DNA of 64,000 bases from JAPUEK01 sp963815355 (GCA_963815355.1 CAWFGJ010000011.1:62001-126000); one strand, 5' to 3'; positions 24,803 through 33,188 are shown, counted from the first letter of the stretch. The notes: a model not told the origin generated them from the letters alone. Made by a program: numbers and translations.

Positions 24803-25675
24803 ATGATCAAAGGGTCCCTTCCTGCCCTGGTGACGCCGTTCAAGAACGGCGAGCTGGATCTTGATACGCTCAAACACTTGGTGGAGTGGCATATCGCCGA
24901 GGGTTCGACCGGGCTGGTTCCGGTGGGCACCACGGGCGAAAGCCCGACGGTGACGCATGAAGAGCATCAGACCGTCATCGAAGTGGTGGTGAAAACCGCT
25001 GCGGGCCGGGTTCCGGTGATCGCGGGGGCGGGGTCGAACAACACCGCCGAAGGCATCAGCCTGATGCGCTTTGCCCAAAAGGTCGGGGCGGATGCGGCGC
25101 TGGTCGTCACCCCCTATTACAACAAGCCGACCCAAGCCGGGCTGGTGGCGCACTTCACCGCGCTGCACGACTGCTGTGATCTGCCGATCGTGATTTACAA
25201 CATCCCCGGTCGGTCGGTCGTGGACATGACGCCGGAAACCATGGGTCAGTTGGCCAAGCTGCCGCGGATCATCGGGGTCAAGGATGCGACCGGAAAGATC
25301 GAGCGCGTGTCGATGCAACGCATCACCTGCGGGGCCGATTTCATCCAGTTGTCGGGCGAAGACGCCACCGCGCTGGGGTTCAACGCGCATGGTGGGGTCG
25401 GCTGCATTTCCGTCACCGCAAACGTCGCCCCGCGTCTGTGCGCCGAATTCCAGGCGGCGACGCTGGCGGGCGATTATGCCAAGGCCTTGTCCTATCAGGA
25501 CAAACTGATGCCGTTGCATGAGGCGATCTTTATTGAGCCGGGTCTGGTCGGGGCGAAATACGGTCTGTCCCTGCTGGGCAAGTGCAGCGAAGACGTGCGC
25601 CTGCCGCTGGTCGGTCTGACCGATGGCACCAAGGCCCGCATCAAGGCCGCGATGCAGCACGCCGGACTGATCTGA
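24803..25675 (+). CDS. dapA: 4-hydroxy-tetrahydrodipicolinate synthase
   Basis: A 290-residue class I aldolase-fold enzyme that condenses pyruvate with aspartate semialdehyde at the branch point to lysine and diaminopimelate. Visible: GSLPALVTPFKNGELD, the VPVGTTGESPTVTHEEH motif, VTPYYNKPTQAGLVAHF with the catalytic Tyr, VIYNIPGRSVVDM, and the Schiff-base Lys in IIGVKDATG. A strong AAAGGAG lies before ATG 24803. It is divergent from slt, and smpB follows after three inserted genes. Confidence 0.96.
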   Translation: MIKGSLPALVTPFKNGELDLDTLKHLVEWHIAEGSTGLVPVGTTGESPTVTHEEHQTVIEVVVKTAAGRVPVIAGAGSNNTAEGISLMRFAQKVGADAALVVTPYYNKPTQAGLVAHFTALHDCCDLPIVIYNIPGRSVVDMTPETMGQLAKLPRIIGVKDATGKIERVSMQRITCGADFIQLSGEDATALGFNAHGGVGCISVTANVAPRLCAEFQAATLAGDYAKALSYQDKLMPLHEAIFIEPGLVGAKYGLSLLGKCSEDVRLPLVGLTDGTKARIKAAMQHAGLI

Positions 25676-25732
25676 CGCTTTGTCTGGGCGCCTGTCATGG
25701 GCGCCCAAGTTCCCACATCCCCGAGGGCCGCG

Positions 25733-26611
25733 ATGACCAATAACCTGCGCGGCAGTCTGTGGATGATCGCCTCTATGGCCGGATTTGCCGTGGAGGATAT
25801 GTTCCTCAAATCGGCCTCCCGTGACATTCCCATCGGCCAAGCCATTCTGGTGATGGGTCTTTTGGGCGTGCTGGTCTTTTCCCTTATCGCCCGCCGCCGG
25901 GGAGAGCCTGCCTTTCCCCGCACCCTGATGACCCGCACCATGGCCTTGCGGTCGGGGTTTGAGGTAACGGGGAGGCTGTTTTATGCGCTGGCCATTGCGC
26001 TGACGCCGATCTCGGTGGCATCGGCGATTTTGCAGGCCTCGCCCCTGGTGGTGGTTTTGGGGGCGGCGGTGATCTTTGGCGAAAAAGTCAGCTGGCAACG
26101 CTGGGCGATCATCCTGCTGGGCTTTGCCGGGGTGCTGGTGATCCTGCGGCCGGGTCTGGCGGGGTTTGATGCGCTGTCGTTGTTGGCCGTCGTGGGGCTG
26201 CTGGGGTTTTCGGGGCGGGATCTGGCGACGCGGGCGGCCCCGCCTGCCCTGTCGAACGCGCAGCTTGGGGTGGCGGGGTTTTCGATGCTGGCCCTGTCGG
26301 GGGTGATTATCCTTTCCGTCTCGGGTGGGGCGCATTGGCCCGAACCGCTGGTCTGGGCCAAGCTGGCCGGGGCGGCGCTGTTCGGGATCAGCGCTTATGC
26401 CGCCCTGACCACGGCGATGCGCACCGGAGAGCTGGGGGTGGTGACGCCCTTCCGCTACACACGCTTGCTGTTTGCAATGATCATCGGCGTCGTGGTCTTT
26501 GGCGAGCGCCCCGACGCCGCAACGCTGCTGGGCTCTGCGATCATCGTGGGCTGCGGGGTGATTCTGCTGGCAGGCCCCCGGCTTGCCGCGGGATGGCGGC
26601 GGCGGGCCTAA
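25733..26611 (+). CDS. DMT-family permease (EamA), third copy
   Basis: A 292-residue ten-helix permease (NLRGSLWMIASMAGFAVEDMFLKSA, second repeat from ~150, ending GERPDAATLLGSAIIVGCGVILLAG). It is more distant from the two copies at 20.9-22.7 kb. Start ATG 25733 has GAGG six bases upstream; ATG 25697 is in frame but adds a proline/serine stretch. It stands between dapA and smpB, genes often adjacent in relatives, so it and the next two genes look like an insertion. Confidence 0.85.
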   Translation: MTNNLRGSLWMIASMAGFAVEDMFLKSASRDIPIGQAILVMGLLGVLVFSLIARRRGEPAFPRTLMTRTMALRSGFEVTGRLFYALAIALTPISVASAILQASPLVVVLGAAVIFGEKVSWQRWAIILLGFAGVLVILRPGLAGFDALSLLAVVGLLGFSGRDLATRAAPPALSNAQLGVAGFSMLALSGVIILSVSGGAHWPEPLVWAKLAGAALFGISAYAALTTAMRTGELGVVTPFRYTRLLFAMIIGVVVFGERPDAATLLGSAIIVGCGVILLAGPRLAAGWRRRA

Positions 26612-26855
26612 ATCGGCGCGCATTACCGCGCTGTGATTCGAATTGTTGCTTAATCAAATCCTAATGCCGCGCTGACCTCGCGCGTTTGCCGCGGTTTGCG
26701 CCGCCATTGTTGACGTAAGCAAAACAATGCCCGCGTCTTGCCCTTAGCTTGTCGAGAAAATGGCGAAATTCAGGTGCTTCTTGGGCAAAGCGAGGCTGAC
26801 GCCGCCGCAAGCGTAAACAAACCCTTTCCCCTTCGCCCCACACCGGAGACCCGCC

Positions 26856-27446
26856 ATGTTCATGAAAGATTTCACCCGCAGCGCTTTGATCTCTCCTGCG
26901 CTGGATCGCTTTGCCGCCCCCATCACCTCGGGCCTGACTGCCGGCACGCTGGTCGAGACTGATCTGGGCTGGCGTGCGGTTGAACGGCTGGCACCCGGTG
27001 ACAAGGTGCAGACCTTGGATGGTGGCCTTGCGCGGGTGGTGGCACTGGACCGCCAGATGTTGCGGCCCGACATGGCGACCCCGCTGGTTCACCTGCCCGG
27101 CGGCAGCTTTGATGCCTGCACCGATATGGCGCTACTGCCCGGCCAACACCTGCTGATCGACACGCTGGACGATACGAGCTTTGGTGGTGCGCCGTTTGCA
27201 CTGGTGCCTGCCGTGGCGCTGTGCGGGTTGCAGGGCACCACCCGCGCCCCGGCCAGCGCGGCATTGGCGGTCATCACCCCGCTTTTTGCCGATGAAGAAG
27301 TGATCTATGCCAATTCGGGCCTGTTGATGCATTGCCCCGGCATGGCGGACGGGCCGGGCCGCTACCCCGAAAACAGCTTTTTCCCGCGATTGGATGCGAC
27401 CGAGGCCCGCGCCTTTCTGCGCCGCCGGGCCGAGCGGCTGGCCTAG
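26856..27446 (+). CDS. Small Hint-domain protein
   Basis: A 196-residue protein with a Hint (hedgehog/intein) domain: GLTAGTLVETDLGWRAVERLAPGDKVQTLDGG is the usual Hint opening, but the splice-type Cys/Ser before it is replaced by Thr-Ala-Gly-Thr. LLPGQHLLIDT and the late FADEEVIYANSGLLMHCPG complete the fold. Such Hint proteins are frequent in Rhodobacteraceae, usually at the end of secreted RTX-like proteins; this one stands alone without a signal peptide. Function unknown. It overlaps the convergent K+ channel gene by 4 bases. Confidence 0.75.
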   Translation: MFMKDFTRSALISPALDRFAAPITSGLTAGTLVETDLGWRAVERLAPGDKVQTLDGGLARVVALDRQMLRPDMATPLVHLPGGSFDACTDMALLPGQHLLIDTLDDTSFGGAPFALVPAVALCGLQGTTRAPASAALAVITPLFADEEVIYANSGLLMHCPGMADGPGRYPENSFFPRLDATEARAFLRRRAERLA

Positions 27447-27886
27447 CTGCGCTTGCGCTTTGTCTCGACCTGCCCTTGCCGTGCCTGCCGCAAGGTATCA
27501 ACCAACAAGGCGGTCAACAGCCCGAAGTTCAAAAAGCCGTTGGCCGCCTCCATCCCCGACAACAACCGCCAATCCTTGTGCAACAGCACATCGCCAAAGC
27601 CCAAGGTCGTATAGCTGACGAGTGAGAAGTAGACCGATTCCTCCATGGTGGTGAACACGCCCAGCGCGTAATAGGCGGCCGCCCAGCTCCAGACCCCGGC
27701 GGTGACCACACCCAGCACCCAAAGCGAGACGCCTGCGATCAGCAACACCATCTTGGGCGCATGCGGTTCGCGCATCAGCCAGCCCTGCGCGCGGGCCAGT
27801 TGCGCCTCCAGCAGCATGGCGGCCACGGCGGCGACAAGGATATTCAGCGACAAGAGCACCGTGCCCGCCACGATCTGCAACAACAT
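27443..27886 (-). CDS. Two-helix potassium channel family protein
   Basis: A 147-residue membrane protein. An N-terminal pair of helices (~1-30 and ~45-70) is followed by a pore loop with SLVSYTTLGFGDVLL, the selectivity filter signature (T-x-G-F-G-D) of Ion_trans_2 channels, and a last helix. A basic tail (QARQGQVETKRKRS) ends it. No RCK/TrkA_N regulatory domain is attached. The ion selectivity is inferred from the filter only. Confidence 0.8.
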   Translation of the reverse strand: MLLQIVAGTVLLSLNILVAAVAAMLLEAQLARAQGWLMREPHAPKMVLLIAGVSLWVLGVVTAGVWSWAAAYYALGVFTTMEESVYFSLVSYTTLGFGDVLLHKDWRLLSGMEAANGFLNFGLLTALLVDTLRQARQGQVETKRKRS

Positions 27887-27938
27887 GCCCGGCCCCCCGC
27901 TGGACTTTGCCCCATGGCTCGCCTATCTCGGACGCACC

Positions 27939-28422
27939 ATGGTAGAGAAATCCGATCCCAATTCCAAACTCATCGCCGAAAACCGGCGCGCGCGCTTCGA
28001 TTTCGCGATCGAGTCCGATCTGGAAGCGGGTATCATGCTTTATGGCTCCGAGGTCAAATCCCTGCCGCAAAGGCGGCTCGAACATCGCGGAAAGCTATGC
28101 CAGCGTTGAGGGGGGCGAGCTGTGGCTGATCAACGGCTATATCGCGCCCTATATGCAGGCCAATCTGTTCCCGCACGAAGAGCGCCGCCGCCGCAAGCTG
28201 CTGGTGTCGAAGAAGGAATTGTCGCGTCTATGGAATGCCGTCGGCCGCGAAGGCATGACGATCGTGCCGATGAAGATGTATTTCAACGAGCGCGGCATCG
28301 TGAAGCTGAAGCTGGGCATTGCCAAGGGCAAGAAGCTGTCTGACAAGCGTGAGACATCGGCCAAGCGAGATTGGGACCGCGAAAAGTCGCGATTGCTGAA
28401 GCAAAACCTCAAGGGCATGTAG
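27939..28422 (+). pseudogene. smpB: smpB with a +1 frameshift (tmRNA-binding protein SmpB)
   Basis: The SmpB sequence is in two frames. Frame 1 from ATG 27939 gives MVEKSDPNSKLIAENRRARF...LYGSEVKSL; then an extra C at 28065 or 28066 (CTGCCGCAAAGG instead of CTGCGCAAAGG) shifts reading and a stop follows at 28107-28109. The second frame continues RKGGSNIAESYASVEGGELW...SAKRDWDREKSRLLKQN to a stop at 28422. Without the extra base the product is 160 residues, normal for SmpB. SmpB delivers tmRNA to stalled ribosomes. The break is either a real mutation, a programmed shift or a sequencing error; the rest of the gene shows no decay, which favours error or a very recent change. Confidence 0.85.
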
Positions 28423-28451
28423 CTGCCGCCACTGGCGCTACCAGATCTCGT

Positions 28452-28475
28452 TGCCTGAAGGTCACTTTTCAGGCA
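28452..28475. repeat. Inverted repeat downstream of smpB
   Basis: TGCCTGAA / TTCAGGCA, 8 bp perfect arms with an 8-base spacer, 30 bases after the smpB stop. It could be a terminator stem but no U-tract follows. Confidence 0.35.
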
Positions 28476-28573
28476 GAATTCCCCCTATCCGGCCAAGGGC
28501 CGCAGGTCCAAGCTAGAGCCGGAACCACGCCTGAGCGTCCCGCATCGGGCTTTGTCGGGAAGGAACGAGTAGA

Positions 28574-28864
28574 ATGGACATGAACCTGATCATCCAGCTG
28601 ATCGCCGGGGCCATTGGTGGCAACGTCGCGGGCGGATTGTTGAAGAACCTGAACCTTGGCACGCTGGGCAACTCAATTGCGGGCGTGCTGGGCGGCGGAC
28701 TTGGCGGCCAGATCCTTGCCATGCTGGGCGGTGCCGGTGGCGCAATGGCGGCCAGTGGCGGAACCGATATCGGCTCTATCCTTGCCTCTGTCGCCTCTGG
28801 TGGTGTCGGTGGCGGCGTGTTGATGGCGGTTGTCGGCGTCATCAAAAACATGATGACCAAGTAA
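28574..28864 (+). CDS. Small glycine-rich hydrophobic protein
   Basis: A 96-residue protein, strongly Gly/Ala/Leu-rich (IAGAIGGNVAGGLLKNLNLG..., GVLGGGLGGQILAMLGGAGGAMAASGG), with a hydrophobic C-terminal segment (GGGVLMAVVGVIKNMM). A clear GGAA precedes the ATG and a terminator follows, so it is a monocistronic unit. It resembles short conserved hypotheticals of Rhodobacteraceae; possible roles are membrane association or self-assembly. Function unknown. Confidence 0.7.
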   Translation: MDMNLIIQLIAGAIGGNVAGGLLKNLNLGTLGNSIAGVLGGGLGGQILAMLGGAGGAMAASGGTDIGSILASVASGGVGGGVLMAVVGVIKNMMTK

Positions 28865-28894
28865 GACGACCGCCGCTTTTGGGCGAAAGGTTTG

Positions 28895-28925
28895 GGGCGG
28901 GGGCTTTGCAGCACCCGCCCTTTTG
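28895..28925 (+). terminator. Terminator after the glycine-rich gene
   Basis: Stem GGGCGGGGGC / GCACCCGCCC (10 bp with one mismatch), loop TTTGCA, followed by TTTTGT. It lies 30 bases downstream of the stop at 28864. Confidence 0.7.
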
Positions 28926-29058
28926 TCTGCGCGGCGCCCGAACCGCCCACCCCCCGGCGCGCAACTTTATTGCGGAGCCGGGCCTGCAGACGCGCGCCCG
29001 CCCTTGCCTGACCTTCGGCTTGGGGTTAGGGGAAGGTATCCCCCGAGCGGAGCTAAAA

Positions 29059-29913
29059 ATGACCCTCGTCGATGACCCCAAAACCCTTGTCTCCACCGCG
29101 TGGCTTGCCGCACATCTGAAGGACCCCGATTTGCGGGTGCTGGATGCCAGTTGGTATTTGCCCGACGCAGGCCGCGACGCAAAAGCCGAATATGCCGCGG
29201 GCCATATCCCCGGCGCGCGCTTCTTTGATGTGGATGAGATTACCGACAGCCGCTCTGCCCTGCCCCACATGGCCCCCGCGCCGGAAAAGTTCATCAGCCG
29301 CATGCGGGCGATGGGCGTGGGCGACGGGCATCAGGTGGTGATCTATGACGGCGCGGGGCTGTTCTCGGCGGCACGGGTCTGGTGGACCTTCCGGCTGATG
29401 GGCAAGCTGGACGTGGCCGTGCTGGACGGAGGCCTGCCGAAATGGCGCGCCGAAGGCCGCGAGATTGAGGACATGCCGCCCATCGTCAAGGACCGTCACA
29501 TCACAGTGTCGCGCCAGCACCATCTGGTCAAGGATGTGACACAGGTCGCCCATGCCGCCAAACTGGGCGAGGCAGAGATCATTGACGCCCGCTCGGCCCC
29601 CCGGTTTCGCGGTGAGGCACCCGAGCCCCGGCCCGGCCTGCGGTCCGGTCACATCCCCGGGTCGCGCAACGTGCCCTTCTCGACCATGCTGAACGGGGAT
29701 GGCACCATGAAGCCGCTGTCCGAATTGCGCGCGGTGTTCGAAGCGGCGGGGGTTGATCTGACCCGCCCGGCGATCACCACCTGCGGCTCTGGCGTGACGG
29801 CGGCGGTGCTCAGCCTTGCGCTGGAACGGCTCGGCCATAAGAACCATGCGCTCTATGACGGCTCTTGGGCCGAATGGGGCATGTACGATGACCTCGCGGT
29901 CGCAAAAGGATAA
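29059..29913 (+). CDS. sseA: 3-mercaptopyruvate sulfurtransferase
   Basis: A 284-residue two-domain rhodanese. The N-terminal inactive domain has LRVLDASWYLPDAGRDAKAE and GHIPGARFFDVDEI; the C-terminal catalytic domain has the Cys loop TTCGSGVTAAVLSLAL. CGSGVTA matches the CG[S/T]GVT form of mercaptopyruvate sulfurtransferases rather than the CRKGVT of thiosulfate sulfurtransferase. It transfers sulfur from 3-mercaptopyruvate. The aminotransferase just downstream (4-bp gap) could supply mercaptopyruvate from cysteine, a plausible functional link. Confidence 0.92.
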   Translation: MTLVDDPKTLVSTAWLAAHLKDPDLRVLDASWYLPDAGRDAKAEYAAGHIPGARFFDVDEITDSRSALPHMAPAPEKFISRMRAMGVGDGHQVVIYDGAGLFSAARVWWTFRLMGKLDVAVLDGGLPKWRAEGREIEDMPPIVKDRHITVSRQHHLVKDVTQVAHAAKLGEAEIIDARSAPRFRGEAPEPRPGLRSGHIPGSRNVPFSTMLNGDGTMKPLSELRAVFEAAGVDLTRPAITTCGSGVTAAVLSLALERLGHKNHALYDGSWAEWGMYDDLAVAKG

Positions 29914-29917
29914 GACG

Positions 29918-31096
29918 ATGCTCGAAAGCCTGAACCCGCAGCCACAGGACAAGATCCTGCAACTGATCGCCCTGTTCCGCGACGACCCAAGGACCGACAA
30001 GATCGACCTTGGCGTCGGCGTCTACAAGGATGCCACCGGCCTGACCCCGGTCATGCGCGCCGTGAAAGCGGCCGAGAAAAAGCTGTGGGAGGTTGAGAAG
30101 ACCAAGACCTACACCGGCCTCGCGGGTGAGCCCGCCTATAGCGCGGCCATGATCGAGATGATCCTCGGCACCGGCTACGCCGACCGGGCCGCTGCGGTAG
30201 CAACCCCCGGCGGCACAGGGGCAATCCGGCAGGCGCTGGAACTGATCAAGCTGGCCTCACCGCAGGCCACGGTGTGGATTTCGGCCCCGACATGGCCGAA
30301 CCACCCGTCGATCATCAAGTATCTCGGCATGAAGATGGCCGAATACCGCTATTTCGACGCAGCCACCCGCGGCGTGGATTTTGACGGGCTGTTGGCCGAC
30401 CTCGCCGGGGTGAAAGCGGGCGATGCGGTGCTCCTGCACGGCTGCTGCCACAACCCGACCGGAGCCAACCTGTCGCTGGACCAATGGGCGCAGGTGGTGA
30501 CACTGCTGGCGACCAAAGGGGCTGTGCCCTTCGTCGACCTTGCCTACCAGGGCTTCGGTGACGGGCTGGAAGAAGACGCCGCCGCAACCCGGCTGATCGC
30601 GAATGCGTTCCCCGAAGTGCTGATCGCTGCCTCGTGCTCGAAGAACTTTGGCATCTACCGCGAAAGGACGGGCATTCTGATTGCGCTGACCTCGCCCGAT
30701 CGCAAAGCCGTGGTGCAAGGCAACCTCAACTTTCTGAACCGGCAGAATTACAGCTTCCCGCCCGATCACGGCGCGCGGCTGGTCACGATGATCCTTGAAG
30801 ACGACACCCTGCGCGCCGACTGGAAGGCCGAACTGGAAGAGGTGCGGCTGAACATGCTTACCCTGCGCCAAAATCTGGCCGACGCACTGCGCCGGGCCAC
30901 AAACTCGGACCGCTTCGATTTCGTGGCCAAACATCGCGGCATGTTCTCGCGCCTTGGCCTGACCGAGGCAGAGGTGAACATCCTGCGCGAAACCCATGGC
31001 ATCTACATGGTCGGCGACAGCCGGATCAACATCGCCGGACTGAACGCGACAACGGTACCTATCCTCGCCGCCGCCATCGCCAAAGTCACCGCCTGA
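29918..31096 (+). CDS. Aromatic/aspartate-type amino acid aminotransferase (class I, subgroup Ialpha)
   Basis: A 392-residue PLP enzyme of the TyrB/AspC group. Features: KIDLGVGVYKDATGLTPVMRAVKAAE, the YTGLAGEPAYSAAMIEM segment, LLHGCCHNPTGANLS, FVDLAYQGFGDGLEEDA, and the PLP Lys in IAASCSKNFGIYRERTG. Near the C-terminus HGIYMVGDSRINIAGLN carries the substrate-binding Arg. It is co-transcribed with sseA, so cysteine or aspartate transamination is likely. Substrate range is not resolved. Confidence 0.92.
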   Translation: MLESLNPQPQDKILQLIALFRDDPRTDKIDLGVGVYKDATGLTPVMRAVKAAEKKLWEVEKTKTYTGLAGEPAYSAAMIEMILGTGYADRAAAVATPGGTGAIRQALELIKLASPQATVWISAPTWPNHPSIIKYLGMKMAEYRYFDAATRGVDFDGLLADLAGVKAGDAVLLHGCCHNPTGANLSLDQWAQVVTLLATKGAVPFVDLAYQGFGDGLEEDAAATRLIANAFPEVLIAASCSKNFGIYRERTGILIALTSPDRKAVVQGNLNFLNRQNYSFPPDHGARLVTMILEDDTLRADWKAELEEVRLNMLTLRQNLADALRRATNSDRFDFVAKHRGMFSRLGLTEAEVNILRETHGIYMVGDSRINIAGLNATTVPILAAAIAKVTA

Positions 31097-31160
31097 TCCA
31101 ACAGCGCGGCTCCGCCGCACGCCCCTGACCTCGCCCGCGCAATCGCGTAGGCTCAGAGTC

Positions 31161-31298
31161 AGGGGGCTTTGCCCCCTCGCTGCGCTCACCCCCAGAGTAT
31201 TTGGGCCAAGCTGAAGCCAAAGCGTCTGGTTTTCATCTTGGGTCATCTACTCTCGGGGGCGGATTTGCCTGCAAATCCGGAGGGGGCAGACAGCCCCC
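31161..31298. repeat. Inverted pair of Rhodobacterales-type palindromic intergenic elements
   Basis: Left unit: a GGGGGC-TTT-GCCCCC hairpin, then a C-rich run and AGAGTATTTGGGCCAAGCTG. Right unit: the reverse-oriented counterpart (TTTCATCTTGGGTCATCTAC, then TCTCGGGGG) ending in a GGGGGC-AGACA-GCCCCC hairpin. The two form a long imperfect inverted repeat between the aminotransferase and amt. The core GAGTATTTGGGCCAAG-like sequence is one I recall from many Rhodobacterales intergenic regions (REP-like). The rest of the 387-bp gap (31097-31483) holds a terminator and no gene. Confidence 0.65.
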
Positions 31299-31398
31299 TT
31301 CTTTGCCTTCCCCGCGTGCCGCATCCCGTCCGCATCCGGGCGGCGCGGGCGCGCGAGAGTTTTTGGCGCGCGGCTTCCGCGCCGCTTTGGACAAAACC

Positions 31399-31436
31399 AA
31401 ACGGCCCGCGGGGAGCGCATCCCGCGGGCCGTTTTT
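31399..31436. terminator. Strong terminator between aminotransferase and amt
   Basis: Stem AAACGGCCCGCGGG / CCCGCGGGCCGTTT, 14 bp perfect, 8-base loop, followed by TT on the plus strand (a run of five T's in all). On the minus strand the tail is TTTGGTTTTG, so it can serve amt as well as the genes from the left. Confidence 0.8.
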
Positions 31437-31483
31437 GGTGCAGATCCGGCGCGGGCAGTTGGCCGCGCCGGAATTGTCAGGCT

Positions 31484-32827
31484 TTAGCCGTGATAGGCTT
31501 GTTCGCCGTGCGAGGTCAGATCAAGGCCCTGCCGTTCGGTGTCATTGTCGACCCGCAGGCCAACCAGCATATCGACGATCTTGTAGAGCACGAAGGAGAT
31601 CACGCCCGACCAGATCACCGTAATCGCGACGGCTTGGAACTGGATCAGGGTTTGTCCGGCGATGGAATAGTCATCGCCCTTGACGCCACCCAGCGACGCT
31701 GCCGAAAAGATGCCGGTGCCGATGGCGCCGATGATCCCGCCCACACCATGGACGCCAAACACGTCGAGGCTGTCGTCATACTTCAGTTTGTTCTTCACCA
31801 CGGTGACGAAGAAGTAGCAGACCAGAGCCGCGATCGCGCCCAAGGCAATCGCCCCCATCGGGCCAACGGTTCCACATGCCGGGGTGATGGCCACAAGGCC
31901 TGCCACGATCCCGGATGCCGCGCCCAGCATCGACGCTTTGCCGCGCTGGATGCCTTCGACGGCAGACCAGACCAAGGCCGCGGCAGCCGTTGCGATGAAG
32001 GTGTTGAACATCGCCAGGCCAGCGCCGCCGTTGGCTTCAAGGTTGGAGCCGACGTTAAAGCCGAACCAGCCGACCCACAGCATCGACGCGCCGATCATGG
32101 TCATCACCATCGAATGGGGAGCCATGTTCTCTTTGCCAAGGCCCACGCGCTTGCCGATCACGATGCAACCCACCAGAGCCGCAACACCGGCGTTGATGTG
32201 CACAACCGTGCCGCCTGCAAAGTCGATGGCGCCCATGGTGAACAGGAGACCATTCGCATCCCAGACCATGTGAGCGATCGGGAAGTAGACCAGCGTCACC
32301 CAAAGCGTGGTGAACAGCAAGACAGCCGTGAATTTCACGCGTTCCGCAAAGGCGCCGATGATCAGCGCCGGGGTGATGGCCGCAAAGGTCATCTGGAAGG
32401 CGATGAACACATATTCCGGGATCACATAGCCGGCCGAGAAGGTCGCGGCCATGCTGTCTGCTGTCACGCCGGACAGGAACAGCTTGGCTGTGCCACCCCA
32501 ATAGGGCGAGGTGCCGCCGCCGAAGGTCACCGAGTAGCCATAGACCACCCAGATGATCATCACGAGGCAGGCGATCAGCGTGGTTTGCATCAGGATCGAA
32601 AGCATGTTCTTCGACCGCACGAGGCCGCCGTAGAACAGCGCAAGGCCCGGCAAGGTCATGAACAGCACCAGCACGGTGCTGGTCATCATCCAGGACACGT
32701 CGCCTTTGTCCATCACGGGGGCTGCGGCCTCGGCCACGGCGGCAACGGTTTCGGTGGTGGCTTCTTGAGCCAACGCCGGAAGGGCGGCCAAAAGGCCAAG
32801 CCCGGCAAGTCCGAATTTCTTCAACAT
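31484..32827 (-). CDS. amt: Ammonium transporter Amt
   Basis: A 447-residue channel-type ammonium transporter. An N-terminal signal-like helix (MLKKFGLAGLGLLAALPALAQ) precedes eleven membrane segments. Marks: LVLFMTLPGLALFYGGLVRSKN, the DFAGGTVVHINAGVAALVG region with the first pore His, and DDSLDVFGVHGVGGIIGAIGTG with the second. glnK lies 22 bp upstream, the classic glnK-amt pair in which PII blocks Amt when nitrogen is plentiful. Start ATG 32827 chosen for the signal-like helix and the AAGGAA upstream. Confidence 0.96.
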   Translation of the reverse strand: MLKKFGLAGLGLLAALPALAQEATTETVAAVAEAAAPVMDKGDVSWMMTSTVLVLFMTLPGLALFYGGLVRSKNMLSILMQTTLIACLVMIIWVVYGYSVTFGGGTSPYWGGTAKLFLSGVTADSMAATFSAGYVIPEYVFIAFQMTFAAITPALIIGAFAERVKFTAVLLFTTLWVTLVYFPIAHMVWDANGLLFTMGAIDFAGGTVVHINAGVAALVGCIVIGKRVGLGKENMAPHSMVMTMIGASMLWVGWFGFNVGSNLEANGGAGLAMFNTFIATAAAALVWSAVEGIQRGKASMLGAASGIVAGLVAITPACGTVGPMGAIALGAIAALVCYFFVTVVKNKLKYDDSLDVFGVHGVGGIIGAIGTGIFSAASLGGVKGDDYSIAGQTLIQFQAVAITVIWSGVISFVLYKIVDMLVGLRVDNDTERQGLDLTSHGEQAYHG

Positions 32828-32849
32828 CTGTTTTTCCTTCCCTGCCAGA

Positions 32850-33188
32850 TCACAACGCATCGTCGTCGAGTTCGCCGGTGCGGACGCGCAGGGCGCTCGC
32901 CACCTCGACCACGAAGATCTTGCCGTCGCCGATCTTGCCCGTGCGAGCGGTTTTGGAGATGGTGTCCACCACCGTATCCACCATGCTGTCGCTGACGACG
33001 ATCTCCAGCCGCATCTTCGGCACGAAGTTCACCGCATATTCAGCCCCGCGGTAGATTTCGGTATGGCCCGACTGCGTGCCGAACCCCTTGATCTCGGTGA
33101 CCATCATGCCCCGCACCCCGATCGTGGTCAGCGCTTCGCGCACCTCGTCGAGTTTGTAGGGTTTAATGGCGGCAATGATCATTTTCAC
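32850..33188 (-). CDS. glnK: Nitrogen regulatory protein PII (GlnK)
   Basis: A 112-residue trimeric PII signal protein. The GTG start at 33188 gives VKMIIAAIKPYKLDEVREAL, aligned with the usual PII N-terminus. The T-loop has the uridylylated Tyr in HTEIYRGAEYAVNFVPK, and the C-terminal signature TGKIGDGKIFVVEVASALRVRTGE is complete. It senses 2-oxoglutarate and ATP/ADP and gates the downstream Amt. A longer frame upstream is open but non-conserved. I could not fix an NtrC or sigma-54 site in the 261-bp upstream gap. Confidence 0.95.
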   Translation of the reverse strand: MKMIIAAIKPYKLDEVREALTTIGVRGMMVTEIKGFGTQSGHTEIYRGAEYAVNFVPKMRLEIVVSDSMVDTVVDTISKTARTGKIGDGKIFVVEVASALRVRTGELDDDAL

